Assembly: GCF_905171765.1 (NCBI RefSeq)
Contig: NC_053390.1
Location: forward strand, 514,934,852-514,998,851
Direction: 5' to 3'
DNA: 64,000 nt
Origin: Bufo bufo
Taxonomy: Eukaryota > Chordata > Amphibia > Anura > Bufonidae
This document shows positions 33,841 to 45,200 of this stretch, one piece after another. Below the pieces are notes generated by a model that was not told the DNA's origin, made no database searches, and worked only from the letters and a program-made list of their open reading frames with translations. Numbering within the stretch: the stretch's first letter is position 1; every line of letters starts with the position of its first letter. The translations under genes and the position numbers were made by a program.

Positions 33841-34440
33841 AATGTCAAAATGTCAAAAAATAAAAATTTCCCCATTAAATGATAAAAAATGCTGTTCACA
33901 AAATGTTGGAAGACGGCTTGAGCATTCATCAAACCAAAAGGCATAACCAAATTCTCGAAATGAACCTCAGGGGTATTGAAGGCCGTCTTCCATTCGTCCC
34001 CTTCCCTGACCCTGACCAGGTTGTATGCCCCTCTTAAATCCAACTTAGAAAAAACTTTAGCCCCAACAATCTGGTTAATCAGGTCCGGGATCAGAGGAAA
34101 CGGATAAGGGTCACGAATTGTGATACTGTTCAGCTCCCTGAAATCCAGACATGGTCTTAAAGAACCATCTTTTTTCTTAACAAAAAAAAAAAACAGCGGC
34201 CACAGGTGACTTCAAGGGTCGAATGTGTCCCTTTCCCCAGCTCTCAGAGATATAAGTACGCATAGCGACCCTTTCAGGTTGAGAAAGATTGTATAAACGA
34301 GATTTAGGTAGCTTGGTGCCTGGGATGAGATTAATAGGGCAATCGTACTCCCGGTGAGGGTGCAGCTCCTGGACACCACTCTCTGAAAACACATCCGAAA
34401 ATTCAGAGAGAAAAGATTGTACCGTCTTAGTAGAAACCAT
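33837..34440 (-). pseudogene. Provirus A RT fingers/palm, broken
   Basis: [20 protein letters not shown] and [17 protein letters not shown] are intact palm motifs. The catalytic YLDD site, at about 33840-33870, has been destroyed by local rearrangement (the intact version is at 41165-41190 in provirus B). Further frame changes occur near 34180. It is therefore not functional. Confidence 0.8.
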
Positions 34441-35178
34441 TTATTTGCCTCGCTTGCCAATCAATGGTGGTGTTATGTTTAGTGAGCCAGGGTAGCCCCA
34501 ACACTAGAGGAGTAGGTAATCCGTTTAAGACAAAACATGACACATCCTCAACATGCGCATCACCCACAGTCAAACGGATATTGTGAACTATGCCCTTTAA
34601 CGATTTTTGAGAAAGTGGAGCGGAATCGATAGCAAAAACAGGTATGTCCTTTCCCAAAGAGCATACCTGGAAACCATGTGTTATAGCAAATTGATTATCA
34701 ATGAGATTGACAGCTGCTCCACTATCTACAAAAATCTCACAATGTTCTTGCTCCCTAGCGCCACCCTGGCAGGTAGGACCAAACGGGAACTACAAGCAAA
34801 TGGAAAACCTTCAATTTCCGCATCAACCTTGCCAATAGTAACAGATGGAACGTTTTTAGAGGACTTTTTTCTTTTTGTTTCATTATTACCCTCAACAAAC
34901 TCCCTGAATCTTCTAGAGGGGCAAACATTTGCCAAATGATTTATACCTCCACAACAGAAACAAACCCTCCTCGGAGAGCTGAATCCTTTATTATTAGAGG
35001 CAAGCAAACCTAGCTGCATGGGCTCCGACTCAGAGGGAATTGAGAGAGAGTGAGGCCCCTGCGCACTGAATGAGACCGCCCCACTGTCCTTGGACTGAAT
35101 ATGACAGGAAAGAGTGATCTCTCCTCTCTCTCTAAGACGCCTGTCAATACGAACAGCCCGAGACATGGCAGACTCCAA
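34427..35178 (-). pseudogene. Provirus A protease and gag zinc knuckle
   Basis: The zinc knuckle CFCCGGINHLANVC (C-x2-C-x4-H-x4-C) precedes RKKSSKNVPSVTIGKVDAEI. The protease part with GLPWLTKHNTTIDWQ follows, in a second frame. The protease DSG falls in the frameshifted stretch near 34720. Confidence 0.75.
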
Positions 35179-35342
35179 GGAGGTAGGTCTCTCATGAAAG
35201 GCAAATGCTTCTTTTAATCCCTCCGAAAGACCATGGCAAAATTGACTTCGGAGTGCAGCAGCATTCCAACGAGGATCAGCTGCCCATCTCCGAAATTCTG
35301 AACAGTATATCTCTGCGGACTGTTTACCCTGGCATAAAAGAC

Positions 35343-36041
35343 TGTAATGGGGTTCCGAAGGTGCACTTGGTACTCCATTGCCCGCAGAACTGTTGCTTAG
35401 CTTTGGGAATGAGGATCTGTGTTTGACCTCATTCCCAGGGCGGCTTTACTGCTGGGTGGCTCCCTGCTCCTAAGTCTGCCTTGAGCGCCGAGCTGATCAC
35501 TCGGTGCTCAACTGGTTGGTCTGTCGGTCATGTGACGCTGGTCACGTCACATGACCCTCACTCCCCACTATAAATACAGGCAGCCTGCTAGCCACAGGTT
35601 GCCTGTTAATTTCTAGGTTCCTGGCTATTTGTTTGACTACTGAATACTCACCTGATTCCGTTCCCTGACTATCCTTTTGCCTGCTCCTCCTGTACTGCAC
35701 ATCCGTCCTGGTATTGTGACCTCGGCTCCCACCTGACTACTCTCTTAGGACTCCTCTTGTACTTCTCTACTCTCCTGGTATTTGACCCCGGCTTCTCCTG
35801 ACCATTCTTTGTTTAACCCTTTATACTGCGTAGCTCTCTTGGTTCTGACCCGGTCCGTTCATGTTCCGTATTTTGTCTTGTCTGTCTTCCCTGCACGTAT
35901 CCTAAGTTAGGGACTGTCGTCCAGTTGTCCCCTGTCATCAGGACTCGTGACGTGAGGCAAGTAGGCAGGGCCAGGGGTGAGGGTGGAACGCAGTGGTCAC
36001 TATCCTTCCCCCTGTGTGTGTGTGTGGACGTGACCGTTACA
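35343..36041 (+). mobile_element. Solo LTR inside provirus A gag
   Basis: This 699-bp segment starts TGTAATGGGG, ends GACCGTTACA and is flanked by perfect AAGAC duplications (35338-35342, 36042-36046). CTATAAATACAG at 35568-35579 is a TATA box about a third of the way in. The uninterrupted gag sequence is present in provirus B (near 50010). It is unrelated to the LTRs of provirus A, so it is the scar of another LTR element. Confidence 0.85.
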
Positions 36042-36452
36042 AAGACGCAGTTTAGATTCAGCCAGAGAAATACGTTTCGGATCATCATATATCCGACCCA
36101 GGGCTACAAAAAATTCATCCACCGATCGGAGGGGCCGTGCCCCCACTGGCAGCGAAAAGGCCCAAGACTGAGCGTTATCCCTGAGCAGCGAGATGATGAT
36201 CCCCACCCTCTGCTCCTCATCACCAGAGGAATCGAGAAGTAGGCGAAAATGGAGTTTGCAAGCCTCTCTAAAGCAAACAAAATTCTCACTACCCCCGGAG
36301 AACGTATCCGGAAGCGAGATCTTAGGCTCGGAACAAACTCCATAAACGCAAGCAGAACCGGTCACCTGAAACTGAGATACAGTTTTACGGAAATCTGCTA
36401 CCTCCAATGAAATACCCTGCATGCGGCCAATCAAGGTTGAAACCGGATCCAT
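36000..36452 (-). pseudogene. Provirus A gag N-terminal part
   Basis: It starts MDPVSTLIGRMQGISLEVAD and includes FSGGSENFVCFREACKLHF and RPLRSVDEFFVALGRIYDD, a capsid-like gag of the sushi-ichi type. It reads through to the solo LTR, after which the frame continues at 35342 with QGKQSAEIYCSEFRRWAADP. Confidence 0.8.
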
Positions 36453-36479
36453 GCTTAAGACGGATTTGGCGGTTTATAA

Positions 36480-36999
36480 TGTCATGGATGGTTATGCAAA
36501 AAACTAGAAGTCACAAATAAAGATCCAACTGACTTGATCCCAAACTAAGGTACAAATGGGTGAGCCCTATAAAACCCCTAGAGCTCTCCCTGACTGCTCA
36601 GCCCATGCAAAGATCTTTATGATAGAAAATTGCATGCCCCCGTACCTAGACTGAGTGACACCTGAAAACCCTATAATAGTGAGGGGACACAACCACCGGC
36701 TCCCTGCACTCAATACGGAGGGAGTCAGGGTCACCTAGAATCAAGCCAACAGGAAAACACAAATAAAGGAATAGACTTATCTGAGGAACCAGCAATTGCA
36801 GCATCTAGCAGTGAGCACAATCCAGGAAGTGGTATAAAGTGAAGCAGTATGGGAGGGGATATAAAGGGAGGCGATCACTGCTAATAGATGACAGCTGGGA
36901 GAGGGAGGAGAGAAGACAAAACAAACCAAAACAAAAGAACATCATGCAAGAGGTACTGAAGATCGTCTGTCAGAACTTCTCAGAGATCTGGTGGGGACA
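36480..36999 (-). repeat. Provirus A 5' LTR
   Basis: TGTCATGG ... GGGGACA, 520 bp. It differs from its partner by about 2-3% substitutions plus a 9-bp and a 7-bp indel. Confidence 0.9.
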
Positions 37000-37004
37000 G
37001 GTGG

Positions 37005-37330
37005 TGGTTGTGTTGCAGTGTGGGCAGGTGTGTCTAGCCAATACAGAACTGCCCTAAACTTTAGGAGTGGTACATTGACAAGCCTATACTACTTAAATTA
37101 CTTAATTAATCCAGTCATTGTGCCTCTGCATAACCAGCATAGGCCTAATTTCATCTTCATGGATGACAATGCACCAGCTCATTGAGGTTGCATCATTAGG
37201 GAACGGCTGCTAGAGTTTGGGGTACCTCAAATGGAGTGGCCTGCACTTTCTCAAGACCTGAATCCCATTGAAAACCTATGGGATTAGCTGAGACGCCGTG
37301 TAGAGGTTTGTAACTCTGTACCCAGAACCT
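37005..37330 (+). pseudogene. Tc1-like transposase, C-terminal part
   Basis: In-frame pieces encode MDDNAPAH (catalytic Asp) and later [19 protein letters not shown] (catalytic Glu). Stops at the codon after ...APAH and at the end of ...NPIENLWD show decay. It continues the transposase interrupted at 31101. Confidence 0.7.
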
Positions 37331-38104
37331 TATATAAAATGTCCCTTTAAAGACTCCCATGCAAGTGCACGTCAGCACGCCTGCTGGGGAGGGAAGCCGC
37401 CTGGGCAACTGGACAAATGTGTCCAGTTGCAGGCAAATCAAAGGCAGAGGATAAGAGATCCTTTGCCTAGCGACAACCCCCGCTCAACAGGACACCGGAC
37501 GTCTCCTCCGGCGCTGCATAATACAGCACAGGAGATGTGCCAACACCTGTACGTGCGAACTTCATAGGCAAGAGGATCAAAGAAATACTCTTCCTGGCAG
37601 CGGGTATGGGGGCTGGCTTGATGACGTCATATCACTGCGCCAGCCCTCATGCCCTGCTTGCAGGTGTGCTCACATGCCTGCAAAGAGGAGCTATTGAAGT
37701 TTAGCTAAGTGGTCCCATAGAGAATCATCACTTGGGCAACCAACATCAAGTGAGAATCTTCCCCAGGGACAACGAGCAACAGCCCCACAAGCGAGGATCA
37801 ACCCTTAAGACGATCAATAACCAGTACACAATGAGCAACATTAATCCCAGTAATACCCCTGGAGGACTGGCTATATAATTAACCCCTTAGTTAGCTATCA
37901 TTAACCCTCTCCCTGCTGCCTCATTGCCTGCTTGCCTTTCAATACCCCCTGCTTTGGGCTTCCATATTATTAACCCATTCCCTAGTGCCTTGGGCTTCAT
38001 CTCATTGCCCTGCAATATTAAACCCTTTTCCTGTATGATTAACCCTTTCCTTGCGACTCTTTACAGTAACCCTTTGCATCCCTTGTCTAGAGACAGTTAG
38101 TGCT

Positions 38105-38107
<3 letters not shown>
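37331..38107. other. Unassigned sequence, AACCCCT-rich toward the right
   Basis: No ORF is supported. Bases 37860-38080 contain repeated ATTAACCC(T/C)TT words like those at 19040-19400, perhaps from one LTR family. No ends were found. Confidence 0.35.

Positions 38108-38136
<29 letters not shown>
38108..38136. repeat. (TG)n microsatellite
   Basis: An uninterrupted TG run of about 14 units. Confidence 0.95.
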
Positions 38137-38140
<4 letters not shown>

Positions 38141-38216
38141 TGGGTGGGAGTATTGGTATTTAGAGGGTGTTGTGGGTTTTTATAGTGTGCATTGTTATAG
38201 TGTTATTTCTGTGTGT

Positions 38217-38244
<28 letters not shown>
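38217..38244. repeat. (TA)n microsatellite at a Tc1 insertion site
   Basis: A TA run that directly abuts the terminal repeat of the Tc1 element, which uses TA as target. Confidence 0.9.
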
Positions 38245-38249
<5 letters not shown>

Positions 38250-38367
38250 GCACCTAAAGAATTATTAGGAACACCTGTTCTATTTCTCATTAATGCAATT
38301 ATCTAGTCAACCAATCACATGGCAGTTGCTTCAATGCATTTAGGGGGGTGGTCCTGGTCAAGACAAT

Positions 38368-38912
38368 TGTCACGGATGGTGTACAGGAAACAAGACAATA
38401 CCATATAAACAATGCCTCTCTGGATCCACAACTAAGGAACAAAGGGAGACCCCTGCAATAGACCTGCCGACCTCCCTCACTGCTCAGCCTATGCGAACAT
38501 CCCAAAGGTGGATGGCCGCATATCCACGTTCCTCGGCTATCTATTACCTGAAGACCCTACAATAGTGAAGGGACACGACCACCGGCTCCCTACACTGACA
38601 CGGAGGGAGTCAGGGTCACCTGGATCCAGAAAATACAAAATCATAAATACATAAACAGCACTTATCTTGCAGACGAATGACGACTGACGACTGGGAAAAG
38701 GGAACTGGGAACAGCATGCACACACACTCCAGGAAGTTGTATCAGCCGCACACTACTGCATTATGGGGAGGAACTTAAAGGGTAGCGATCAGTCTAACTG
38801 CATGACAGCTGAGATAGACTAACGAGATGAGAAACTAAACCAAAACAAAGAAATTCAAGGAGGAGGATCTGAGAAGCTCCTGTGAGCGCTTCTCAGCTGT
38901 CTGGCTGTGACA
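38368..38912 (-). repeat. Provirus B 3' LTR
   Basis: TGTCACGGATGG ... GGCTGTGACA, 545 bp. Minus-strand AGAGGGAGGGGTAC directly inside is the polypurine tract. Confidence 0.92.
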
Positions 38913-39421
38913 GTACCCCTCCCTCTAGGAGTGGACTCCGGACACTCAGGGCCCACCTTCTCAGGATGGGACCTATGAAAAGCCCTGATGAGACGAGAGG
39001 CCTTAATGTCCGTCACTGGGACCCACATCCTCTCCTCAGGACCATAACCCTCCCAATGAACGAGGTACTGGAGGGAACCGCGGACAAGACGAGAATCCAC
39101 AATCCTAGAGACCTGAAATTCAAGATTTCCATCAACCATAATCGGAGGAGGAGGCAAAGGCGAGGGTACAATAGGTTGAACATAAGGTTTCAATAAGGAC
39201 TTATGAAAAACATTAAGGATCTTCCAAGTCTGAGGAAGATCAAGACGGTAGGCAACAGGATTGATGACAGACAGGATCTTGTAAGGCCCAATAAACCTAG
39301 GACCCAACTTCCAGGAGGGAACCTTCACTTTGATATTCTTGGTAGACAACCACACCAGATCACCAACATTCAGGTCCGGACCAGGCACACGTCTTATCTG
39401 CCACACGCTTATATCTCTCAC
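38855..39421 (-). pseudogene. Provirus B integrase C-terminus and chromodomain
   Basis: It contains DLNVGDLVWLSTKNIKVK, KLGPRFIGPYKILSVINP, then EFQVSRIVDSRLVRGSLQYL and HWEGYGPEERMWVPV of a chromodomain. The aromatic and acidic residues used to bind methyl-lysine cannot be judged without alignment. It is separated from the main pol frame by 16 extra bases at 39392-39407, and without them the frame would be continuous. Confidence 0.85.
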
Positions 39422-42268
39422 TCATGCTCTTTAGATTATCCTGAATCTTTTGCCAAATAGATGACAAAGACGAGGAGAATCTGTCCTCATCAGGCAAACC
39501 AGAAGAGCCCTCTCCCGAGAAAGTCCCAAACTGCGGATGGAACCCATATGCACCAAAAAATGGTGACTTATCAGAGGACTCCTGACGACGGTTATTTAAA
39601 GCAAACTCAGCAAGGGACAAAAAAGAACACCAATTCTCCTGATTCTCCGCCACAAAACAGCGCAGATATGTCTCCAGATTCTGATTGACGCGCTCTGTCT
39701 GGCCATTCGACTGCGGGTGGAAAGCAGAAGAGAATGACAACCGAACCCCCAAGCGAGAACAGAAAGCCTTCCAGAATCTGGAAACAAACTGCGTGCCCCT
39801 ATCAGAGACTATGTCTGAAGGAATCCCATGCAATTTGACAATGTGGTCAATAAATGCCTGCGCCAGCGTCTTAGCATTGGGCAAACCAGGAAAAGGGATA
39901 AAATGCACCATTTTGCTAAAACAGTCCACCACCACCAGAATCACAGACTTCCCCGAGGAACGAGGCAAGTCCGTTATGAAGTCCATGGACAGATGTGTCC
40001 AAGGACGGGAAGGAATGGGCAAAGGAAGGAGAGGACCTGATGGCCGTGAATGAGGGACCTTAGCACGAGCGCAAGTCTCGCAAGCTGCCACAAAACCCTC
40101 AACCGACTTACGAAGCGCAGGCCACCAGAATCTCCGAGCGATGAGATCCAGTGTGGCTCTTGCCCCCGGGGGCCCAGCAAGGACTGTGTCGTGGTGTTCT
40201 TTAAAAATCTTGTGTCTCAAAGCGAGAGGCACAAACAACCTCCCAGGAGGACAAAGATCAGGAGCTTCTGACTGGGCTGCCTGCACCTCTGCCTCCAATT
40301 CAGGAAAAAGAGCAGAGACCACCACACCTTCAACCAAAATGGGACCCGGGTCTTCAAAATTCCCACCTCCCGGAAAACAACGTGACAGGGCATCTGCCTT
40401 CACATTCTTAACCCCAGGGCGGAACGTAACAACAAAATTAAACCTTGAAAAGAACAAAGACCATCTGGCCTGTCTCGGGTTCAGACGCTTGGCTGACTCC
40501 AAGTAGGCCAGATTTTTATGGTCAGTAAACCCGGTAATAGGGTGTCTGGCTCCCTCTAGCCAATGGCGCCATTCCTCAAAAGCCAACTTGATGGCCAACA
40601 ATTCCCTATCTCCCACATCATAATTTCTCTCTGCGGAGGAGAGTTTCTTTGAGAAAAAGGCACACGGTTGCCATTTGGCAGGAGAGGAACCCTGAGACAA
40701 GACCGCACCCACCCCTACCTCAGAAGCATCAACATCAACTATGAAGGGTAACGAAATATCAGGTTGTACTAGGATGGGAGCGGAAGCAAAACTCTCCTTG
40801 ATATTAGAAAAGGCCTTACGCGCCTCTACCGACCAGGAAGAAAAATCTACCCCCTTTCTGGTCATATCAGTGAGTGGTTTAACAACAGAGGAATAATTCA
40901 AAATAAATTTCCTGTAATAATTGGCAAAGCCCAAAAAACGCATCAGCGCCTTCTGATTCTCAGGAAGCTCCCACTCAAGCACAGCGCGGACCTTATCGAG
41001 GTCCATGCGAAAACCAGAAGCGGAGACAAGAAACCCCAGAAATTGGATTTCTGGAACCGCAAACACACATTTTTCCAGTTTCGCATATAATTTATTCTCC
41101 CGCAGGATGAGCAAGACCTGACGTAAGTGTTCCTTATGAGTCTTGAAATCAGGAGAAAAAATCAAAATGTCATCCAAATACACTAATACAAATTTTCCCA
41201 TTAAATGATAAAAAATGCTGTTGACGAAATGCTGAAAAACGGCTGGGGCATTCATCAAACCAAAAGGCATAACCAAATTCTCAAAATGTCCTTTAGGGGT
41301 ATTGAAAGCCGTCTTCCATTCGTCTCCTTCTCTGACCCTAACCAGGTTGTATGCCCCTCTTAGGTCTAATTTGGAAAAGACTTTAGCCCCAACAACCTGG
41401 TTAAACAGGTCCGGGATCAGAGGAAGCGGATAAGGATCACGAATAGTGATACTGTTCAGCTCCCTGAAATCCAGACAAGGTCTTAAAGAACCATCTTTTT
41501 TCTTAACAAAGAAAAAACCAGCGGCAACAGGTGACTTCGAGGGTCGTATGTGTCCTTTTCTCAGACTCTCAGAGATATAAGCCCGCATAGCGACCCTCTC
41601 AGGTTGGGAGAGATTGTATAAACGAGATTTAGGCAGCTTGGTGCCTGGGATGAGATTAATAGGGCAATCATACTCCCTGTGCGGAGGCAAACCCTGAACT
41701 CCACTCTCAGAGAAGACATCCAAAAATTCAGAGAGGAAAGATGGTACAGTCTTAGTAGAAACCTCAGAAACAGATGTTATGAGGCAATTCTCTCTGCAAA
41801 AGTTACTCCAACCATTTATTTGCCTCGCTTGCCAATCAATGGTGGGGTTATGTTTAGTGAGCCAGGGTAGCCCCAACACTAGAGGAGTAGGCAAACCGCT
41901 AAGGACGAAACATGACACATCCTCAACATGAACATCACTCACAATTAAACGGATATTGTGAACTATGCCCTTTAATGATTTCTGAGAGAGTGGAGCTGAA
42001 TCAATAGCAAAAACAGGAATATCCTTTCCCAAAGTGCATACCTGGAAACCATGAGTTATTGCAAATTGATTATCAATGAGGTTGACAGCTGCTCCACTAT
42101 CCACAAAAATCTCACAAAAAATGCTCTTGCTCTCTAGCGCCACCCTAGCAGGCAGGACAAAACGGGAACTACAAGCAAACGGAAAACCTTCAATTTCCGC
42201 CTCAACCCTGCCAATAGTAACAGACGGAACATTTTTAAAAGATTTTTTCCTTTTTGTCTCTTTATTAC
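39360..42268 (-). CDS. Provirus B Pol: protease, RT, RNase H, integrase
   Basis: The frame is open from the edge of the satellite block to 39360. Counting from the GTG at 42143, the protease triplet DSG is at residues 15-17, RT palm Asp in KLDLRGAY at 260 and catalytic YLDD at 322-325. RNase H VDASEVGVGAVLSQ starts at 471. The integrase has CETCARA at about 688, D721 (MDFITD), D781 (SDRGTQ) and E817 (NGQTE), a D-D-35-E triad. The zinc finger has GPPG where GHPG is usual. It has no stop codon. It is translated as part of Gag-Pol in the intact element, and the frame across the insertion is shared with gag (49550-50408). All catalytic residues look intact. Confidence 0.88.
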
Positions 42269-45200
42269 AAACTAAGAAGACAGGTTGGCATCAGCAGGAG
42301 CTGCTCAAACCCACATGCAGTTGTGCATATATATAGGGGAGCAAATCCTGCACTTGTGGCCCGTTGCTAATGGCAATCCCCAGCAAAATGCATACAATGG
42401 AGGATGCCCGCGGCGAACCACAATAGACATCCTACACAAGGTAACAAGTGCGGATGTGATAATTAATATAACAATATAACAAAACAATAACAAACATAGG
42501 TGCACTCTGCAGTCTCACTAATTCTCAAACTGATTTTAAAATTGAGAGATTAGTCAACATGTCCTACGGTGTAGAACATGTCTTAAGCCCGGACACCACG
42601 ACAAGGTTTCTCAAGTAGCCCGGGACCCTACACTCTCCTACCTGAGCCATATGGGCGATACCAGGAGCCAGTGGGCAAATTACAGGAGCATAGGGCCGAC
42701 TCGCAAACAACTCACCAGTTACCTCCAGCATGTGGCCATGCTTGCAATGGGAGGAGGGAGGAGTCTGTGAGTCCCACTCAAGACTTGCTGATATAGCCCA
42801 GGCTTCACAGGTGCACCTAAATGTGACCTGTAGATGGAAAACAGGCACATTTAAATAGGAGTTTATACACCTCCAGGAATCTATATATACAAACTAAGAA
42901 GACAGGTTGGCATCAGCAGGAGCTGCTCAAACCCACATGCAGTTGTGCATATATATAGGGGAGCAAATCCTGCACTTGTGGCCCGTTGCTAATGGCAATC
43001 CCCAGCAAAATGCATACAATGGAGGATGCCCGCGGCGAACCACAAGTACCACAATAGACATCCTACACAAGGTAACAAGTGCGGATGTGATAATTAATAT
43101 AACAATATAACAAAACAATAACAAACATAGGTGCACTCTGCAGTCTCACTAATTCTCAAACTGATTTTAAAATTGAGAGATTAGTCAACATGTCCTACGG
43201 TGTAGAACATGTCTTAAGCCCGGACACCACGACAAGGTTTCTCAAGTAGCCCGGGACCCTACACTCTCCTACCTGAGCCATATGGGCGATACCAGGAGCC
43301 AGTGGGCAAATTACAGGAGCATAGGGCCGACTCGCAAACAACTCACCAGTTACCTCCAGCATGTGGCCATGCTTGCAATGGGAGGAGGGAGGAGTCTGTG
43401 AGTCCCACTCAAGACTTGCTGATATAGCCCAGGCTTCACAGGTGCACCTAAATGTGACCTGTAGATGGAAAACAGGCACATTTAAATAGGAGTTTATACA
43501 CCTCCAGGAATCTATATATACAAACTAAGAAGACAGGTTGGCATCAGCAGGAGCTGCTCAAACCCACATGCAGTTGTGCATATATATAGGGGAGCAAATC
43601 CTGCACTTGTGGCCCGTTGCTAATGGCAATCCCCAGCAAAATGCATACAATGGAGGATGCCCGCGGCGAACCACAAGTACCACAATAGACATCCTACACA
43701 AGGTAACAAGTGCGGATGTGATAATTAATATAACAATATAACAAAACAATAACAAACATAGGTGCACTCTGCAGTCTCACTAATTCTCAAACTGATTTTA
43801 AAATTGAGAGATTAGTCAACATGTCCTACGGTGTAGAACATGTCTTAAGCCCGGACACCACGACAAGGTTTCTCAAGTAGCCCGGGACCCTACACTCTCC
43901 TACCTGAGCCATATGGGCGATACCAGGAGCCAGTGGGCAAATTACAGGAGCATAGGGCCGACTCGCAAACAACTCACCAGTTACCTCCAGCATGTGGCCA
44001 TGCTTGCAATGGGAGGAGGGAGGAGTCTGTGAGTCCCACTCAAGACTTGCTGATATAGCCCAGGCTTCACAGGTGCACCTAAATGTGACCTGTAGATGGA
44101 AAACAGGCACATTTAAATAGGAGTTTATACACCTCCAGGAATCTATATATACAAACTAAGAAGACAGGTTGGCATCAGCAGGAGCTGCTCAAACCCACAT
44201 GCAGTTGTGCATATATATAGGGGAGCAAATCCTGCACTTGTGGCCCGTTGCTAATGGCAATCCCCAGCAAAATGCATACAACGGAGGATGCCCGCGGCGA
44301 ACCACAAGTACCACAATAGACATCCTACACAAGGTAACAAGTGCGGATGTGATAATTAATATAACAATATAACAAAACAATAACAAACATAGGTGCACTC
44401 TGCAGTCTCACTAATTCTCAAACTGATTTTAAAATTGAGAGATTAGTCAACATGTCCTACGGTGTAGAACATGTCTTAAGCCCGGACACCACGACAAGGT
44501 TTCTCAAGTAGCCCGGGACCCTACACTCTCCTACCTGAGCCATATGGGCGATACCAGGAGCCAGTGGGCAAATTACAGGAGCATAGGGCCGACTCGCAAA
44601 CAACTCACCAGTTACCTCCAGCATGTGGCCATGCTTACAATGGGAGGAGGGAGGAGTCTGTGAGTCCCACTCAAGACTTGCTGATATAGCCCAGGCTTCA
44701 CAGGTGCACCTAAATGTGACCTGTAGATGGAAAACAGGCACATTTAAATAGGAGTTTATACACCTCCAGGAATCTATATATACAAACTAAGAAGACAGGT
44801 TGGCATCAGCAGGAGCTGCTCAAACCCACATGCAGTTGTGCATATATATAGGGGAGCAAATCCTGCACTTGTGGCCCGTTGCTAATGGCAATCCCCAGCA
44901 AAATGCATACAATGGAGGATGCCCGCGGCGAACCACAATAGACATCCTACACAAGGTAACAAGTGCGGATGTGATAATTAATATAACAATATAACAAAAC
45001 AATAACAAACATAGGTGCACTCTGCAGTCTCACTAATTCTCAAACTGATTTTAAAATTGAGAGATTAGTCAACATGTCCTACGGTGTAGAACATGTCTTA
45101 AGCCCGGACACCACGACAAGGTTTCTCAAGTAGCCCGGGACCCTACACTCTCCTACCTGAGCCATATGGGCGATACCAGGAGCCAGTGGGCAAATTACAG

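Larger units (their letters stand above)
31102..36999 (-). mobile_element. Gypsy chromovirus provirus A
   Basis: A 5.9-kb element with two LTRs (31102-31620 and 36480-36999) sits between perfect 5-bp duplications GGTGG (31097-31101, 37000-37004). On the minus strand the gag, protease, RT, RNase H, integrase and chromodomain parts follow in order. The LTRs differ by roughly a dozen substitutions and two small indels, so it is older than provirus B. A solo LTR interrupts gag. Confidence 0.9.
30286..37330 (+). mobile_element. Tc1-like transposon, split by Gypsy provirus A
   Basis: The left end starts TAGTAGGTTAAATTTCAGGG and is followed by a Tc1 leader. Coding remnants lie on both sides of the provirus (30548-31101 and 37000-37330). 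The right end is truncated near 37330, with no matching terminal repeat. Confidence 0.65.
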
